A stretch of DNA of 64,000 bases from Sapientia aquatica. GTDB taxonomy: Bacteria > Pseudomonadota > Gammaproteobacteria > Burkholderiales > Burkholderiaceae_D. Under the pieces are notes generated by a model that saw only the letters and a list, made by a program, of their open reading frames with translations, had not been told where the DNA came from and did no database searches. Made by a program: the position numbers and the translations under genes. The DNA is taken from contig NZ_SMYL01000005.1 in NCBI RefSeq assembly GCF_004358105.1, positions 248,001-312,000 on the forward strand, written 5' to 3'. Positions 17,290-26,838 of the stretch are shown here, one piece after another. Each line of letters opens with the position of its first letter. Position 1 is the first letter of the stretch.

Positions 17290-18444
17290 TTAGTGTTGTT
17301 GGTCATGGCAGAGTTGGCCGTATAACTGTTGGTAGCTGCTGATCATCGTATTCAAGCTATATTTATTCTCGACCTGCTGGCGCGCCGCTGCGCCGTGTTG
17401 TGCCGCTAACGTAGGCTGTTCAAAATAACGCAAGTAGGCATCGGCTAGCGCTTGTAAATCGTTCACTGGCACTAGGCTGCCCTGCACGCCATCGGTGATG
17501 ACTTCGGGAATCCCGCCCACGTTGGAAGCAACTATCGGCAAACCGGTTGCCATCGCTTCTAGCAGCGCGACTGGCGTGCCTTCGGCTAAGGAGGGCAGGG
17601 TGAATACTGAAAAAGTACTCATCAATTCGGCGATGTCGCTGCGTACTCCTGACAGCCAAACCAAGTCCGTCAAACCGGCGTCAGCGACTTGCTGCTTTAA
17701 TGAGGCAAGCAGGCCGCCGTCGCCAATAATGCATAAACGGAATTTGTCTAGATACTGCGGATGTTGCTCTACCAGCAGCGCAAACGCTTTAATCAGTCCA
17801 GTGTGATTTTTGATGTCACGAATTTGCCCGACGGTGCCAATGACGAAGTGCTCGCCCGACCAAGGCAACAGTGATTTTTGCGCTACCCGCTGTGGACTAA
17901 ATTTGTCGGTATCGACGCCATTGATGATTAAGCTCTGTTTGGAGGATGGAATGCCAACAATATCATGCAGCCAGTCATGCAAGTCGGCGGACACTGACAC
18001 GTAGCGATCCACAAAGCGCACTAAATGTCGGCGTAAAAAATTGTGGCGCGAGTTAGTGCCTTTCATGTCCGACATATCGCGCCCATGTTCCGCATGCACG
18101 CAAATAGGAACGCCAGCCAACTTAGCGGAAAAAGCATATTCCAGCGCGGCGATATTGTAAGTGTGCAGAATGGCAGGGCGCAGCGTTCTAAATAATTTCC
18201 ACAGTTTGAAATGAATAGAAAGTCCCAAGCCGGGTGGCTTATGTAAGGCAATGATTTGCACATTCGGCTGCGTGATTTTTTTGGCGAAATCGGTGTAGTC
18301 CGTTAAACATACAATCGCATGGTGGTACTTATCGGGCGGAATCCGATTCACGCAATCCACCACCAATGATTCGAGTCCGCCGAAATCCAAGCGGTAAATC
18401 AAATGCACGATGAGCGGAGAATCGGGGAACGTGTCTTGCGGCAT
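17290..18444 (-). CDS. XrtA/PEP-CTERM-associated glycosyltransferase (stp2 type)
   Basis: A 384-residue GT4 enzyme of the TIGR03088 type. It opens 'PLIVHLIYRLDFGGLESLVVD', then 'HAEHGRDMSD', 'INGVDTDKFSP', 'GTVGQIRDIKNH', 'IIGDGGLLASLKQQ' and 'SLAEGTPVALLEAMATGLPIVAS'. This family occurs next to exosortase A, as here (1 base from the XrtA stop). It is expected to add a sugar to the EPS lipid intermediate. Confidence 0.92.
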   Translation of the reverse strand: MPQDTFPDSPLIVHLIYRLDFGGLESLVVDCVNRIPPDKYHHAIVCLTDYTDFAKKITQPNVQIIALHKPPGLGLSIHFKLWKLFRTLRPAILHTYNIAALEYAFSAKLAGVPICVHAEHGRDMSDMKGTNSRHNFLRRHLVRFVDRYVSVSADLHDWLHDIVGIPSSKQSLIINGVDTDKFSPQRVAQKSLLPWSGEHFVIGTVGQIRDIKNHTGLIKAFALLVEQHPQYLDKFRLCIIGDGGLLASLKQQVADAGLTDLVWLSGVRSDIAELMSTFSVFTLPSLAEGTPVALLEAMATGLPIVASNVGGIPEVITDGVQGSLVPVNDLQALADAYLRYFEQPTLAAQHGAAARQQVENKYSLNTMISSYQQLYGQLCHDQQH

Positions 18445-18445
18445 A

Positions 18446-20008
18446 TTATTTTTGTGTCCGATTGACGTTTAAGGTGGATTGAATCCGCTCAAAATCTGTG
18501 CTCAAAAATTGGCGCAATGTGTGGCGCGCTTGCTCAGGATTGTCGGTAAATGGCACGGCCAGAATGACCGCAGCGCCGTCGTCGCCTTGCAGGGTTAATT
18601 TGCCTAATGTTTGGATAATTTTCCCATTGATCTGACTGGACGGGAACTGCCCATTAATCCAATTAAACGACCAAATCATGATTTGACTTTGATGGTCTGT
18701 TAGCTGGGTTTCATGTATCGGCAAATTGATCGCCGCATCATTGCCTGTGCCGGCAAGGAGTTCCACATGGTCTGACTGTACCGTTTTATTCCAATGCGTT
18801 TCGTTATCTTCAGTCATGGTGTTGGCACTGCTGATTAACGATGAGCCATGCACTTGATTGCGGTAATACTTGATCGCTAGTTGAATCCGCATACCCTCTT
18901 TGGTCAAGGATGTATTCAATTCCGATGCGGCAGGCTGATAAAGCGGATGCCAGTCCAAAAACGCTGGTGTGCTGGCCCAGGTGGACTCAAAACTCGCCAA
19001 GTTAGGAACTTGTGGGTTAAAGTTGGCTTGATCAATTTTGTGCACTAATGCGGGAAAAATGCTAAGGCAAATTAGCGTAGCTATTGCCGCATGTATCCAC
19101 TTGGCTTGTGCAGAGAACGGCAAAACTGTCGCCACTGGGGTGGACGTTGAAGGATCATCTTGCACAACTGGGTCGCGCCAAAAATTACCCACCCAAAACA
19201 AGACGTAAATCACCAAGCCAAAGAACAACCAACCGTAAATCAAATGATCAACGCCAACAGCTAATCGCATGCTGCTCAAATGCCCGATCATTACGATCAT
19301 ATAAGCTCGCATGCCATTGGCTAAAATCGGCATGATGGTCGCGGCGATAACAAATAGCACACGCTTTTTCCAATGGTTGTAGGACAGATAAGCGTACAAG
19401 CAGCCGAGCGTTACCGAAGAAATTAAATAGCGTAATCCGCTGCAGGCATCCACCACTGACCATGTGCCCGATGGAATTACGAAAGTGCTACCGTTACGCA
19501 AGACCGGAATACCGGTGATCTGCAACGCAGAAACGGTAAAGTCAGCCGTAAAATTAATCAATGGTTGCAACAACACATCACCAAACGGCACCGCAAACAA
19601 CAGGAAGAACAGCGGAAAAATAATTAATTGGAAGACTTCCAAACCAAATACGGTCAGCACAAGCAGGGGGATAAACGCCACAAAACTATATTGTCGAATC
19701 ACCTGCACATCACCCAAATCGGCCAGTATCCACGCGCCGCCAGCCATAACCATAAGCACCAATCCCGGCCAAAACGGTGTTACGGTTGCTACGCTTAGCG
19801 CCGCTCTTTTGCGCCAGATTAGCCACAGGCTAATTGGAAGAATGATATAGCCATGGGCGAAGGTTTCAGAGCTATTCCAAATCTCAACCAGCGAATAAGC
19901 CGTGCTGAAATAAAGGATAAAAGGGAATAACAATACAGCGACCACCGCCAAGGTTTTATAAACCTGAATCGCGCTCCAATGTTTGCTGCTGATGTTAGCC
20001 GTGTCCAT
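18446..20008 (-). CDS. xrtA: Exosortase A fused to EpsI domain
   Basis: A 520-residue membrane cysteine protease-like transpeptidase that processes PEP-CTERM proteins. Residues 1-280 hold about eight hydrophobic helices with the three catalytic residues in order: Cys189 in 'VDACSGLRYL', Arg234 in 'ANGMRAY' and His255 in 'DHLIYGW'. The remainder is the EpsI (DUF3485) domain usual for XrtA. The start ATG 20008 is placed 1 base after the stop of the upstream glycosyltransferase; a longer frame would overlap it by 100 bases. The substrates in the window are the PEP-CTERM proteins at 1555 and 4151. Confidence 0.95.
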   Translation of the reverse strand: MDTANISSKHWSAIQVYKTLAVVAVLLFPFILYFSTAYSLVEIWNSSETFAHGYIILPISLWLIWRKRAALSVATVTPFWPGLVLMVMAGGAWILADLGDVQVIRQYSFVAFIPLLVLTVFGLEVFQLIIFPLFFLLFAVPFGDVLLQPLINFTADFTVSALQITGIPVLRNGSTFVIPSGTWSVVDACSGLRYLISSVTLGCLYAYLSYNHWKKRVLFVIAATIMPILANGMRAYMIVMIGHLSSMRLAVGVDHLIYGWLFFGLVIYVLFWVGNFWRDPVVQDDPSTSTPVATVLPFSAQAKWIHAAIATLICLSIFPALVHKIDQANFNPQVPNLASFESTWASTPAFLDWHPLYQPAASELNTSLTKEGMRIQLAIKYYRNQVHGSSLISSANTMTEDNETHWNKTVQSDHVELLAGTGNDAAINLPIHETQLTDHQSQIMIWSFNWINGQFPSSQINGKIIQTLGKLTLQGDDGAAVILAVPFTDNPEQARHTLRQFLSTDFERIQSTLNVNRTQK

Positions 20009-20009
20009 G

Positions 20010-21233
20010 TTATTGAGCGTCCGAGGTAGGTGTTGCCAGCATTGGATCAAGCACCGATAGATTGGCTTCCCAGTTATAGCGCGCCAACACCTTGTCGCGT
20101 GCGGCCGAACCAAGATTGATTTGTTGGCCGTTAAAAATCGCGCATGTTTGATCGGCGAATTCTTGCTCGCTCTGGGCTAATAGCAGCTCCGTACCCGGAG
20201 TGGCGCTAATGCCTTCCAATGCTTGGGCCGATACCAACACCGTCTTCGCCATCGCCATCGCTTCCAGTACTTTGTTTTGCACGCCGCGAGCAGTACGCAG
20301 CGGCGCGACCACCGCGTCAGCGTGCTGTAAATAAGGTCGAATATCGGGCACGCTACCCGTTACATGCACACCGTCGAGCTTGCCCAATTCAAGCACCAAA
20401 TCGCTTGGGCGCGAGCCGACAATAAAAAATACCGCGTTCGCATGACGCGCTTTGATTAACGGGAAAATATCGCGTGCAAACCAGCTCACCGCTTCGCAGT
20501 TTGGCCAATAATCCATCGCACCGGTAAATACGATGGTTGCCGATTGCGCGGGAAATGGATTTGGCATCGCAGCGTCGGGTGCAAAATAATCGGTATCCAC
20601 GCCGTTATTAAAGAAGCTGATTTTGTCGATGCTCTCTGGCGCTAAAGTTTTGAATAAATCCGATTCAGCTTGCGAGACAAAAAAGGAATAATCGGATTCA
20701 GCGGCCAATTTGCGTTCATAGCCTAATAAACGTGTACCTTCTAAGTGATACAGCCAGCTCATCGGCCAAGCTTTATTGTTCGAATATTGCAACCACTTAT
20801 CCGAATCAATATCGACAAAATCGATAATCCGCTGAGCGTCCAGCAAATGCTCGGTGTATTGCCCCATGGGCGAAGAAAAAATCATTACACGCTCAATCTG
20901 ATGGCGCGCCACGGTCTCATTCACCCAGTTCTGCATGGCTGAATTAAAGTAGTAATCGAGCGAAAGCGGGCGTCTGAGAACCAGCGCCTTTAAGCTACGT
21001 AATTTGGCGAGCAAAGGATTTAGGATTGAGAAATGCGTATCGCCACAATACGATTTGACCGTATCGATATATTGCACATCGTTTTGGTCGTCGATAAAGC
21101 AAGCTAAATGAACCGTGTAGCGGCTTGCCAAATGCTTTAATAAATGGAACGAGCGGATTTTGTCGCCCTTATTCGGCGGAAAAGGGATGCGGTGCACTAA
21201 GAATAATAAATGGGGTTTTGCTGGCGTCATCAT
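20010..21233 (-). CDS. XrtA/PEP-CTERM-associated glycosyltransferase (stp1 type)
   Basis: A 407-residue GT-B enzyme of the TIGR03087 type, with the hallmark opening 'LLFLVHRIPFPPNKGDKIRS'. The C-terminal domain has 'FFNNGVDTDYFAPD', 'VFTGAMDYWPN', 'IVGSRPSDLV' and 'RTARGVQNKVLEAMAMAKTVL'. It stands directly upstream of xrtA, a conserved pairing in exosortase A loci. The ATG overlaps the FemAB stop by 4 bases. Inferred role: sugar transfer in EPS assembly. Confidence 0.92.
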   Translation of the reverse strand: MMTPAKPHLLFLVHRIPFPPNKGDKIRSFHLLKHLASRYTVHLACFIDDQNDVQYIDTVKSYCGDTHFSILNPLLAKLRSLKALVLRRPLSLDYYFNSAMQNWVNETVARHQIERVMIFSSPMGQYTEHLLDAQRIIDFVDIDSDKWLQYSNNKAWPMSWLYHLEGTRLLGYERKLAAESDYSFFVSQAESDLFKTLAPESIDKISFFNNGVDTDYFAPDAAMPNPFPAQSATIVFTGAMDYWPNCEAVSWFARDIFPLIKARHANAVFFIVGSRPSDLVLELGKLDGVHVTGSVPDIRPYLQHADAVVAPLRTARGVQNKVLEAMAMAKTVLVSAQALEGISATPGTELLLAQSEQEFADQTCAIFNGQQINLGSAARDKVLARYNWEANLSVLDPMLATPTSDAQ

Positions 21234-22267
21234 CCTAGATTCTTCACGATGAATGGTCCGATGAAATTAGCCAACGGCAAAGGCATGCGGCGCCACATTT
21301 GGATAAAACGTTGATAGCGCGGGTTGAGCGGATTGTTCTCCGGTAGCTCGGTGCTGGCGTGCAGCTGATATTCGTAGTGCAATTGCTGCGGTTCAAAGCC
21401 CCAATTCTTTTTGAAATCAAAGGCACCGGTTCCGCGTTTGCTGCGCCCGAAATCAAATATCTTATAGCCTCTGGCACAAGCGCGCCGCATTAACTCCCAG
21501 TACATCATGTCGTTACCAGCAACAGCGCGTGCACGACTGGTGCCACCGCCGTAATACGGCAAAACCTCGTCTTTGAAATAAAAACTCAATACGCTGGCGA
21601 TGACTTCCTTACCTTGCACGATGGTTAAAATTTCACAATCGTCTTTAAATACGTCTTTTAAAATTTGAAAGTATTTTTTAGAGAAAACCGGTGTACCTAA
21701 ATTGTGCACGCTGCTGGAATAGGCGAAAAAAAAGCGATCAACATTCTGGTCGATCTCGCTGACCAGGTTTTCTTTAATTCCCTTGCGTACCATGGCGCGC
21801 TGTTTGCGCGGAATCGCCAGCATGTTTTTTTCTTCGTCTGGATCAATCTCTTTTCTAAACGTGACGTACAAATCTTTGCTAATCCAGTCTGGATTTTGTG
21901 GCTCGCGGTTACGTAGTTCTAGATGACCGGCTTTTAACTCAGCAGCGAGTTCCTGCGCCTTATTGGTCAGCGCTATTTTGGCCGCTGCCGAATGACTTGC
22001 CACACCACCGTACACGCAGAAAGGGAGGGCACTTAGCGAGTGACCAAATATGGCACTTTTGACTTGCGCGAGTGGCAAAACGCCAATGATTTCGCCTTCG
22101 GATTCGGCATAGAAAAACCAAGTCTTATGACCGAATGCACGCTCAATAACTGTTTTCCAGCCAGCCTTATGAAAGAAGGTCGCGTCGGAACAGGTGTTGA
22201 CGAAATTATCCCAGCGCGATTGGTCTTGCTGCTGCATTAGTCCAATTGTTATCACCGGCTCACTCAT
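21230..22267 (-). CDS. FemAB-family XrtA/PEP-CTERM-associated protein
   Basis: A FemAB-like protein (TIGR03019 type), 345 residues from ATG 22267. Seen: 'DATFFHKAGWKTVIERAFGH', 'PFCVYGGV', 'KQRAMVRKGIKENL' and 'IFDFGRSKRGTGAFDFKKNWGF', all standard marks of this subfamily. ATG 22267 is preferred because AAGAG precedes it by 7 bases and family members start about there; an upstream ATG at 22312 overlapping the deacetylase is possible. FemAB proteins transfer amino acids from tRNA to wall precursors; here the acceptor is unknown and probably glycan. Part of the core exosortase A operon. Confidence 0.9.
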   Translation of the reverse strand: MSEPVITIGLMQQQDQSRWDNFVNTCSDATFFHKAGWKTVIERAFGHKTWFFYAESEGEIIGVLPLAQVKSAIFGHSLSALPFCVYGGVASHSAAAKIALTNKAQELAAELKAGHLELRNREPQNPDWISKDLYVTFRKEIDPDEEKNMLAIPRKQRAMVRKGIKENLVSEIDQNVDRFFFAYSSSVHNLGTPVFSKKYFQILKDVFKDDCEILTIVQGKEVIASVLSFYFKDEVLPYYGGGTSRARAVAGNDMMYWELMRRACARGYKIFDFGRSKRGTGAFDFKKNWGFEPQQLHYEYQLHASTELPENNPLNPRYQRFIQMWRRMPLPLANFIGPFIVKNLG

Positions 22268-22304
22268 TTGCTGACTCTTATCCGCATTCAGTTCCACATT
22301 CACG

Positions 22305-23183
22305 CTATGCATACCGTTTCTGTTCGTTGCCGTTATTGAGAAAAATGTTATCCATGCGATCCCATTCAAAATCGGCGATGAGCTGCTTTAATTTTGCTTC
22401 GTTTTTGGCTAGGTTCACGTAATGCCGGAAGCGCGTTTTAAAATTGAGCGCTGGCTGAACCGGCTGACCTGGATCGATTTCCCAAGGATGGAAATAAAAA
22501 ATCCCAGGGCGCTGGTCAACTTGATTGACGCGATTAATTAAGCGGTGCGAAAGCGAGTAGGGCAGTAAGCGAAAATAGCCGCCACCACCCGCTGGATAAT
22601 TTTTACCAAACACGCGCACGGTGGAAATCGGAATTTCTAAGATGCCTTCAGGGCCTTTGGGGTAGTAGGGAAACCGCGGCGCATCGCTGATGCCGTAATG
22701 ATCGTGTTCAATCGGGTAAATGCTGGAGCTGTATTTGTAGCCTGCTTCGAATAATGTATCGAGCGCCCACATCGAATCGCGACCAATCGAAAAACTCGGT
22801 GCACGGTAGCCCAGCACTGGGTTACCGATTAAGTCTTCCAAAATGTGCTTGCTGCGGGAAACATCGTCGGCGAATTCCGCTGGTGTTTGATCTGTCACGC
22901 GCAAATGGCCGTAGCCATGCGAGGCGATTTCGTGTCCATTGGCATGAATTTTTTTGACCATTGCCGGATAGCGTTCAGCAATCCAACCGAGGGTAAAAAA
23001 AGTCGCTTTAACTTGCTTGGTTTCTAACAGGGCGAGTATGCGCTCAATATTATTCTCAACCCGACAATCCTGATCTGGCCAGCTTGCGCGGCTGATGTAG
23101 GGCGCTAAGGCGGACACTTGAAAATAATCTTCCACGTCTATCGTCATCGCATTGCTAAGCCGATGTTTATTAGATCCGAGCAT
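22305..23183 (-). CDS. XrtA-locus polysaccharide deacetylase
   Basis: A 292-residue NodB-type deacetylase of the PEP-CTERM locus subfamily (TIGR03006). Seen: 'AMTIDVEDYFQVSA' at the start (catalytic Asp), 'ATFFTLGW', 'HEIASHGYGH' (metal ligands), 'LGYRAPSFSIG' and 'PAGGGGYFRLLPY'. GCAGG lies 7 bases before the ATG. It probably trims acetyl groups of the nascent EPS. It is separated from the ATPase gene upstream by 92 bases in which nothing else was seen. Confidence 0.93.
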   Translation of the reverse strand: MLGSNKHRLSNAMTIDVEDYFQVSALAPYISRASWPDQDCRVENNIERILALLETKQVKATFFTLGWIAERYPAMVKKIHANGHEIASHGYGHLRVTDQTPAEFADDVSRSKHILEDLIGNPVLGYRAPSFSIGRDSMWALDTLFEAGYKYSSSIYPIEHDHYGISDAPRFPYYPKGPEGILEIPISTVRVFGKNYPAGGGGYFRLLPYSLSHRLINRVNQVDQRPGIFYFHPWEIDPGQPVQPALNFKTRFRHYVNLAKNEAKLKQLIADFEWDRMDNIFLNNGNEQKRYA

Positions 23184-23275
23184 AAATTTGCCTGCTAAAA
23201 GTCTGAAAAATTACTGCACCTGTTTACCTGCACGAATTAGTTGCACCATTCACTCGCACCTTCGATTAACCAAGG

Positions 23276-24268
23276 TCAATCCGGAAGATTGGACGTCTTT
23301 AATGTTGGGACTATTTTTTTTACCGCGCCGATGACTGAGATCAAGGCTTTCTCTACCCGCGTTAAACGCTCATCGACCATCGCAGCATCGGAATAATTGT
23401 CGACTAGGTCGTCGATTTGATCGGGCAAGCTGACTACCGGCGTTTGAACTGGTACGGCGCTTTCTTGCTGAATATCGTTGATGACTTTTTTGATTTCTGC
23501 GTCCGTGAATACCAAGATCTCGTCCAAAAAGCCCATCAGTAACATGCGGTCACAGAACGAGTTGATCTTGCGTGGAATCCCGCCGGTATAGTCATGAATC
23601 GCGATGAAGGCTTCACGATTGATCTCTGGACTATTCTTCCAACCAACAGTGGTTAGACGATGCTCAATGTAGGATCGAGTTTCGATTACATCGAGCGGCC
23701 CCAAATGGTAGCTGGCAATGATGCGCTGATACAGTTGCTGCATTTCTGGCGTGTGAATGACTTGCCGAAATTCAGGTTGACCGAGCAAAAAGGTTTGGAG
23801 CAAGCATTTGTCAGCGGTCTGGAAATTGGACAGCATCCGCAATTCTTCCAGCGCACGAGGCGTTAAATTCTGCGCTTCATCCACCACCAGCAAAGCACGT
23901 TTGCCTTGCCGATCAACGTTAATCAAAAATTCTTCGATCTTGCGCAGCAAGCTTGCTTTGCTGAGGTTTTCGTATTCCAAACCAAACGCCGCTGCGACTA
24001 AGCGCAAAATATCTTCCGACCCAACGTGGGTGTTGACGATTTGTGCGGCGACGATGTTGTCGGTGACGAGTTCGAGGAACAGATTGCGCATCAGGGTAGT
24101 TTTACCGGCCCCAATTTCACCAGTGATAACGATAAATCCCTCGCCCTGCGAAATCCCGTATTCCAGATAAGACATGGCACGTTTATGACCCTTGCTTCCA
24201 TAAAAAAACCGCGCATCGGGTTTTAGTTGGAAAGGTTTGGATGATAAACCGTAAAATTTTTCGTACAT
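23276..24268 (-). CDS. XrtA-associated ATPase (ExeA-like)
   Basis: A 330-residue AAA ATPase of the TIGR03015 type, related to ExeA/GspA. It starts 'MYEKFYGLSSKPFQL', has Walker A 'GEIGAGKTTLMR', Walker B 'ALLVVDEAQNL' and sensor 'LLQTFLLGQPEF'. AGGA lies 6 bases before the ATG. The C-terminus ends in a lysine-rich helical tail without a peptidoglycan-binding domain. Its role in EPS export is not established. Its family resemblance to the pilus-cluster ATPase at 53337 is clear. Confidence 0.92.
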   Translation of the reverse strand: MYEKFYGLSSKPFQLKPDARFFYGSKGHKRAMSYLEYGISQGEGFIVITGEIGAGKTTLMRNLFLELVTDNIVAAQIVNTHVGSEDILRLVAAAFGLEYENLSKASLLRKIEEFLINVDRQGKRALLVVDEAQNLTPRALEELRMLSNFQTADKCLLQTFLLGQPEFRQVIHTPEMQQLYQRIIASYHLGPLDVIETRSYIEHRLTTVGWKNSPEINREAFIAIHDYTGGIPRKINSFCDRMLLMGFLDEILVFTDAEIKKVINDIQQESAVPVQTPVVSLPDQIDDLVDNYSDAAMVDERLTRVEKALISVIGAVKKIVPTLKTSNLPD

Positions 24269-24278
24269 CGCAATCCTG

Positions 24279-25841
24279 TTATAGGCTAAATAATAAGGTG
24301 AACGACACCAGGTTATCTCTGAAATTACCGGTGTTGAAATTGGCGGAATTGTTGAGATGCTGGAATTCCAACGATACGCGTAATTTCGGATCCAATTGAT
24401 GATTCAATGTCGTTGTAAAGTTATTGTTGGTGTAAGTAATTCCATTGCTGGCCGACTTTGCCTTGTTATAGCCATCCATAAAAACAGCGCTGGTACGCGG
24501 GCTAAAATTGAGCGTCCATAAAATATTGCCGCCAGTTTGCTTGGTGTTACTGAGTAAGCCCAAATTGGTAGTGCTGTTAGCGGCGGTATTCAACGATTCT
24601 TCGTCGCGGGTAATGTCGAACAAGCTAAAAATCACGGTATTTTGAGCACCAGTCACGGCGACGGAAGCTTGCAAACTCTTTTGCAAAAAAACCTGATTCG
24701 TAACGGTATTGACTGGTGTCGTTAACGTGTTCGGCAATCCGGTGCTGTGAATGAATGCATCAATGGCTTGCTGGCGTTGTTCTGGATTGGTGATGCTGGA
24801 CTGCCACAGGCTATTTAAAAAGTCCGACGTATTGGTGGTGGCAGGAATTAAAAACTGATCACGGCTGGTGATTAAGCCTTCGTTGTAGCCTAGCGACCAA
24901 ACGCTAGCAAAGGTGCGCTCCGAGGCCGCGACGGTGTACGTGTCGCCATAATAATGTTTGGTGCCGGTGACCGAGAGCGATGTTCTGTCAGTCGGTGTCC
25001 ACGTAAATCCCGCTGACCACGTGTTACCTTGGGGCGCTGTGCCGTTGGTCGTTGGGTAATTATTTTTCTCGTAGCCGACGCTGCCGTTAATGGCGAATTC
25101 GGAGGAAAAATGGTAACCGCTGCCAAAGCTGCCATTTTGCAGAGTTACGGCGGGTTCGGCCTCATACAAAATCTTCTCGTTCAAATACTGCACATTCCAA
25201 TCAACCGTGGCAAAACTCGGACCACTTTTCAAATTGGCTTTGACAGTATTGGCGTTGCTGTTATAGAGGCTACCAAGACTGGTGTTGACCGAGTCACGCG
25301 AAAACCGCAGTTCGCCAGTCGCTTCTTGGGCAAAATTGGTTTTTAAATAGGGGGCGACACTGTAAGTACGCAGCTCTAAACGGTTGGCAGACAAAGTTGC
25401 ATTGCTGTTTGTGATGCCAGCAAAAGGTGTTGAGTTTTGCTGATTAATCGCTGCACTAGCATCTAAGTACAGTAAATTTTTAACGAATGAGCTGGTCGAG
25501 TTAAGGTCCAGCATTTGGTTAGTGCGTTCAGCGTGTGCATCCCCAGCGTAGTGCAGATTTTGCAGTTCGTAATTGAAATTCAATTTAAACGAAGGCTCAC
25601 TCGCTTTGATCACCAACTGCGGCGTCAATTCGGTAATCCATGAGCTAGTCGTAAAGCCTGGTTGCGACAAAAAGACGTTGTCGTTATAGGTCTCTTTGGT
25701 CACGATTGATGGACTAACGGTGAGTTCGTCTGACCACACATTGGACGACAAAGCCAACATCAATGGAATACCAATAATCCCAACCAAATCCGACTGGCAG
25801 GGCTTGCGCGGATGGTTGCGAACTGTGGCGTTCTTAACCAT
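24279..25841 (-). CDS. PEP-CTERM system outer membrane beta-barrel protein
   Basis: About 520 residues, matching the TIGR03016 type of exosortase A loci. After a basic N-terminus and a hydrophobic segment ending 'SSNVWSDELTVSPSI', the protein is a run of alternating aromatic/polar beta strands and ends in 'DNLVSFTLLFSL', a C-terminal aromatic-type outer membrane insertion signal. ATG 25841 is preferred (GGTGA 5 bases upstream); ATG 25853 is an alternative. It overlaps the autokinase stop by 8 bases. It is probably the outer membrane partner of EPS secretion; pore function is inferred. Confidence 0.85.
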   Translation of the reverse strand: MVKNATVRNHPRKPCQSDLVGIIGIPLMLALSSNVWSDELTVSPSIVTKETYNDNVFLSQPGFTTSSWITELTPQLVIKASEPSFKLNFNYELQNLHYAGDAHAERTNQMLDLNSTSSFVKNLLYLDASAAINQQNSTPFAGITNSNATLSANRLELRTYSVAPYLKTNFAQEATGELRFSRDSVNTSLGSLYNSNANTVKANLKSGPSFATVDWNVQYLNEKILYEAEPAVTLQNGSFGSGYHFSSEFAINGSVGYEKNNYPTTNGTAPQGNTWSAGFTWTPTDRTSLSVTGTKHYYGDTYTVAASERTFASVWSLGYNEGLITSRDQFLIPATTNTSDFLNSLWQSSITNPEQRQQAIDAFIHSTGLPNTLTTPVNTVTNQVFLQKSLQASVAVTGAQNTVIFSLFDITRDEESLNTAANSTTNLGLLSNTKQTGGNILWTLNFSPRTSAVFMDGYNKAKSASNGITYTNNNFTTTLNHQLDPKLRVSLEFQHLNNSANFNTGNFRDNLVSFTLLFSL

Positions 25842-26769
25842 AGTAGTCACCATAAAAACCAGTGCCTTCGTGCGGTTGCGCCTTGTTATAAATCAGCGAA
25901 ACATTGTTATTGGTTTTGAGCTGACTCAACAAATCTTTAACGGCATTTTGAGTGGTCGATCCGGCTTCCACCACCAAGGCGATTTGTCCCATTTTTGAGG
26001 CAAGGGCGCGCGCTTCGGTGCTCAATAAAAGTGGCGGAGAATCAAAAATAATGACGCGATCTGGATAGCGGGTGGCTATCTCGTCTAAGAGCGTACTCAT
26101 GGCGTGACTGGCAAGCAGTTCGGTTGCGTGTTTATGGTTGCGACCAGAGCGCAACAAAGTCAGCTTATCGATGTTAGTGCGTAGCATCACGTCCGATAAA
26201 TCGAGATTTTTGTCGAGCAAAATATCCATCAACCCGGCTTTATTTTCTTCCAGCTCATTGGTGGTTTTTAAGTAGCGACCGACCGATGGTTTGGCAACAT
26301 CAGCATCGACTAGTAAAACAGTATGGTCAAGTTCCAATGCAATGCTGATAGCCAAATTGACCGCGCAAAACGTCTTGCCTTCGCCGGGCAATGAACTCGT
26401 GACCATGATCAGATTTTTGTGCTTGGCGTCGTTATTGTTGTCTTTAAAAATTTTATCCAGCAACGGACGTTTAATGCGCCGGAATTCTTCTGAAATATTG
26501 CTACGATCGGTATGCGGCGACACCATACCAAGCTTGACCAATTGTTCTAAATCGATTTCTACTTTTTTGCTATGTGGCTGCTCTAATTGGCGTGCACTAG
26601 GCTGCGCCTTTACTGCTTCGATAGGCGCGCGTGGCGACTCGATCGGTGTTACTGGTGTTGCTGGCGGCGCTGATGGGTGGGCAATGGTGCTGGCCGGTGC
26701 TGCATGGACTTCGGTTGCTGAATTCTTATTCTGATCCAGTTTACTGATCGCTTTTTCAATAATACTCAC
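25834..26769 (-). CDS. XrtA-associated tyrosine autokinase
   Basis: A 311-residue BY-kinase-like protein (TIGR03018). It has a proline/alanine-rich linker (residues ~20-65), then the kinase domain with Walker A 'SSLPGEGKTFCAVNLA', Walker A' 'VLLVDADVAKPSVGR' and Walker B 'VIIFDSPPLL'. The C-terminal tail is short, with three tyrosines in 'FYGDYYG', rather than the long tyrosine cluster of Wzc. Translation starts at GTG 26769 with GGAG 5 bases upstream. It controls polymer length together with the upstream chain-length determinant, by analogy with Wzc/CapAB. Confidence 0.92.
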   Translation of the reverse strand: MSIIEKAISKLDQNKNSATEVHAAPASTIAHPSAPPATPVTPIESPRAPIEAVKAQPSARQLEQPHSKKVEIDLEQLVKLGMVSPHTDRSNISEEFRRIKRPLLDKIFKDNNNDAKHKNLIMVTSSLPGEGKTFCAVNLAISIALELDHTVLLVDADVAKPSVGRYLKTTNELEENKAGLMDILLDKNLDLSDVMLRTNIDKLTLLRSGRNHKHATELLASHAMSTLLDEIATRYPDRVIIFDSPPLLLSTEARALASKMGQIALVVEAGSTTQNAVKDLLSQLKTNNNVSLIYNKAQPHEGTGFYGDYYG

Positions 26770-26838
26770 GCTAGCTCCAAACTTTGGTTTGAGTGATGAA
26801 ATTCATTCTGGCTCTGTGATTGGCTGATGTCGGCCAAA

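Noticed and set aside
20009-20113. N-terminal extension of exosortase
   Set aside because: It overlaps the upstream glycosyltransferase coding region; ATG 20008 sits 1 base after its stop and gives a typical XrtA N-terminus.
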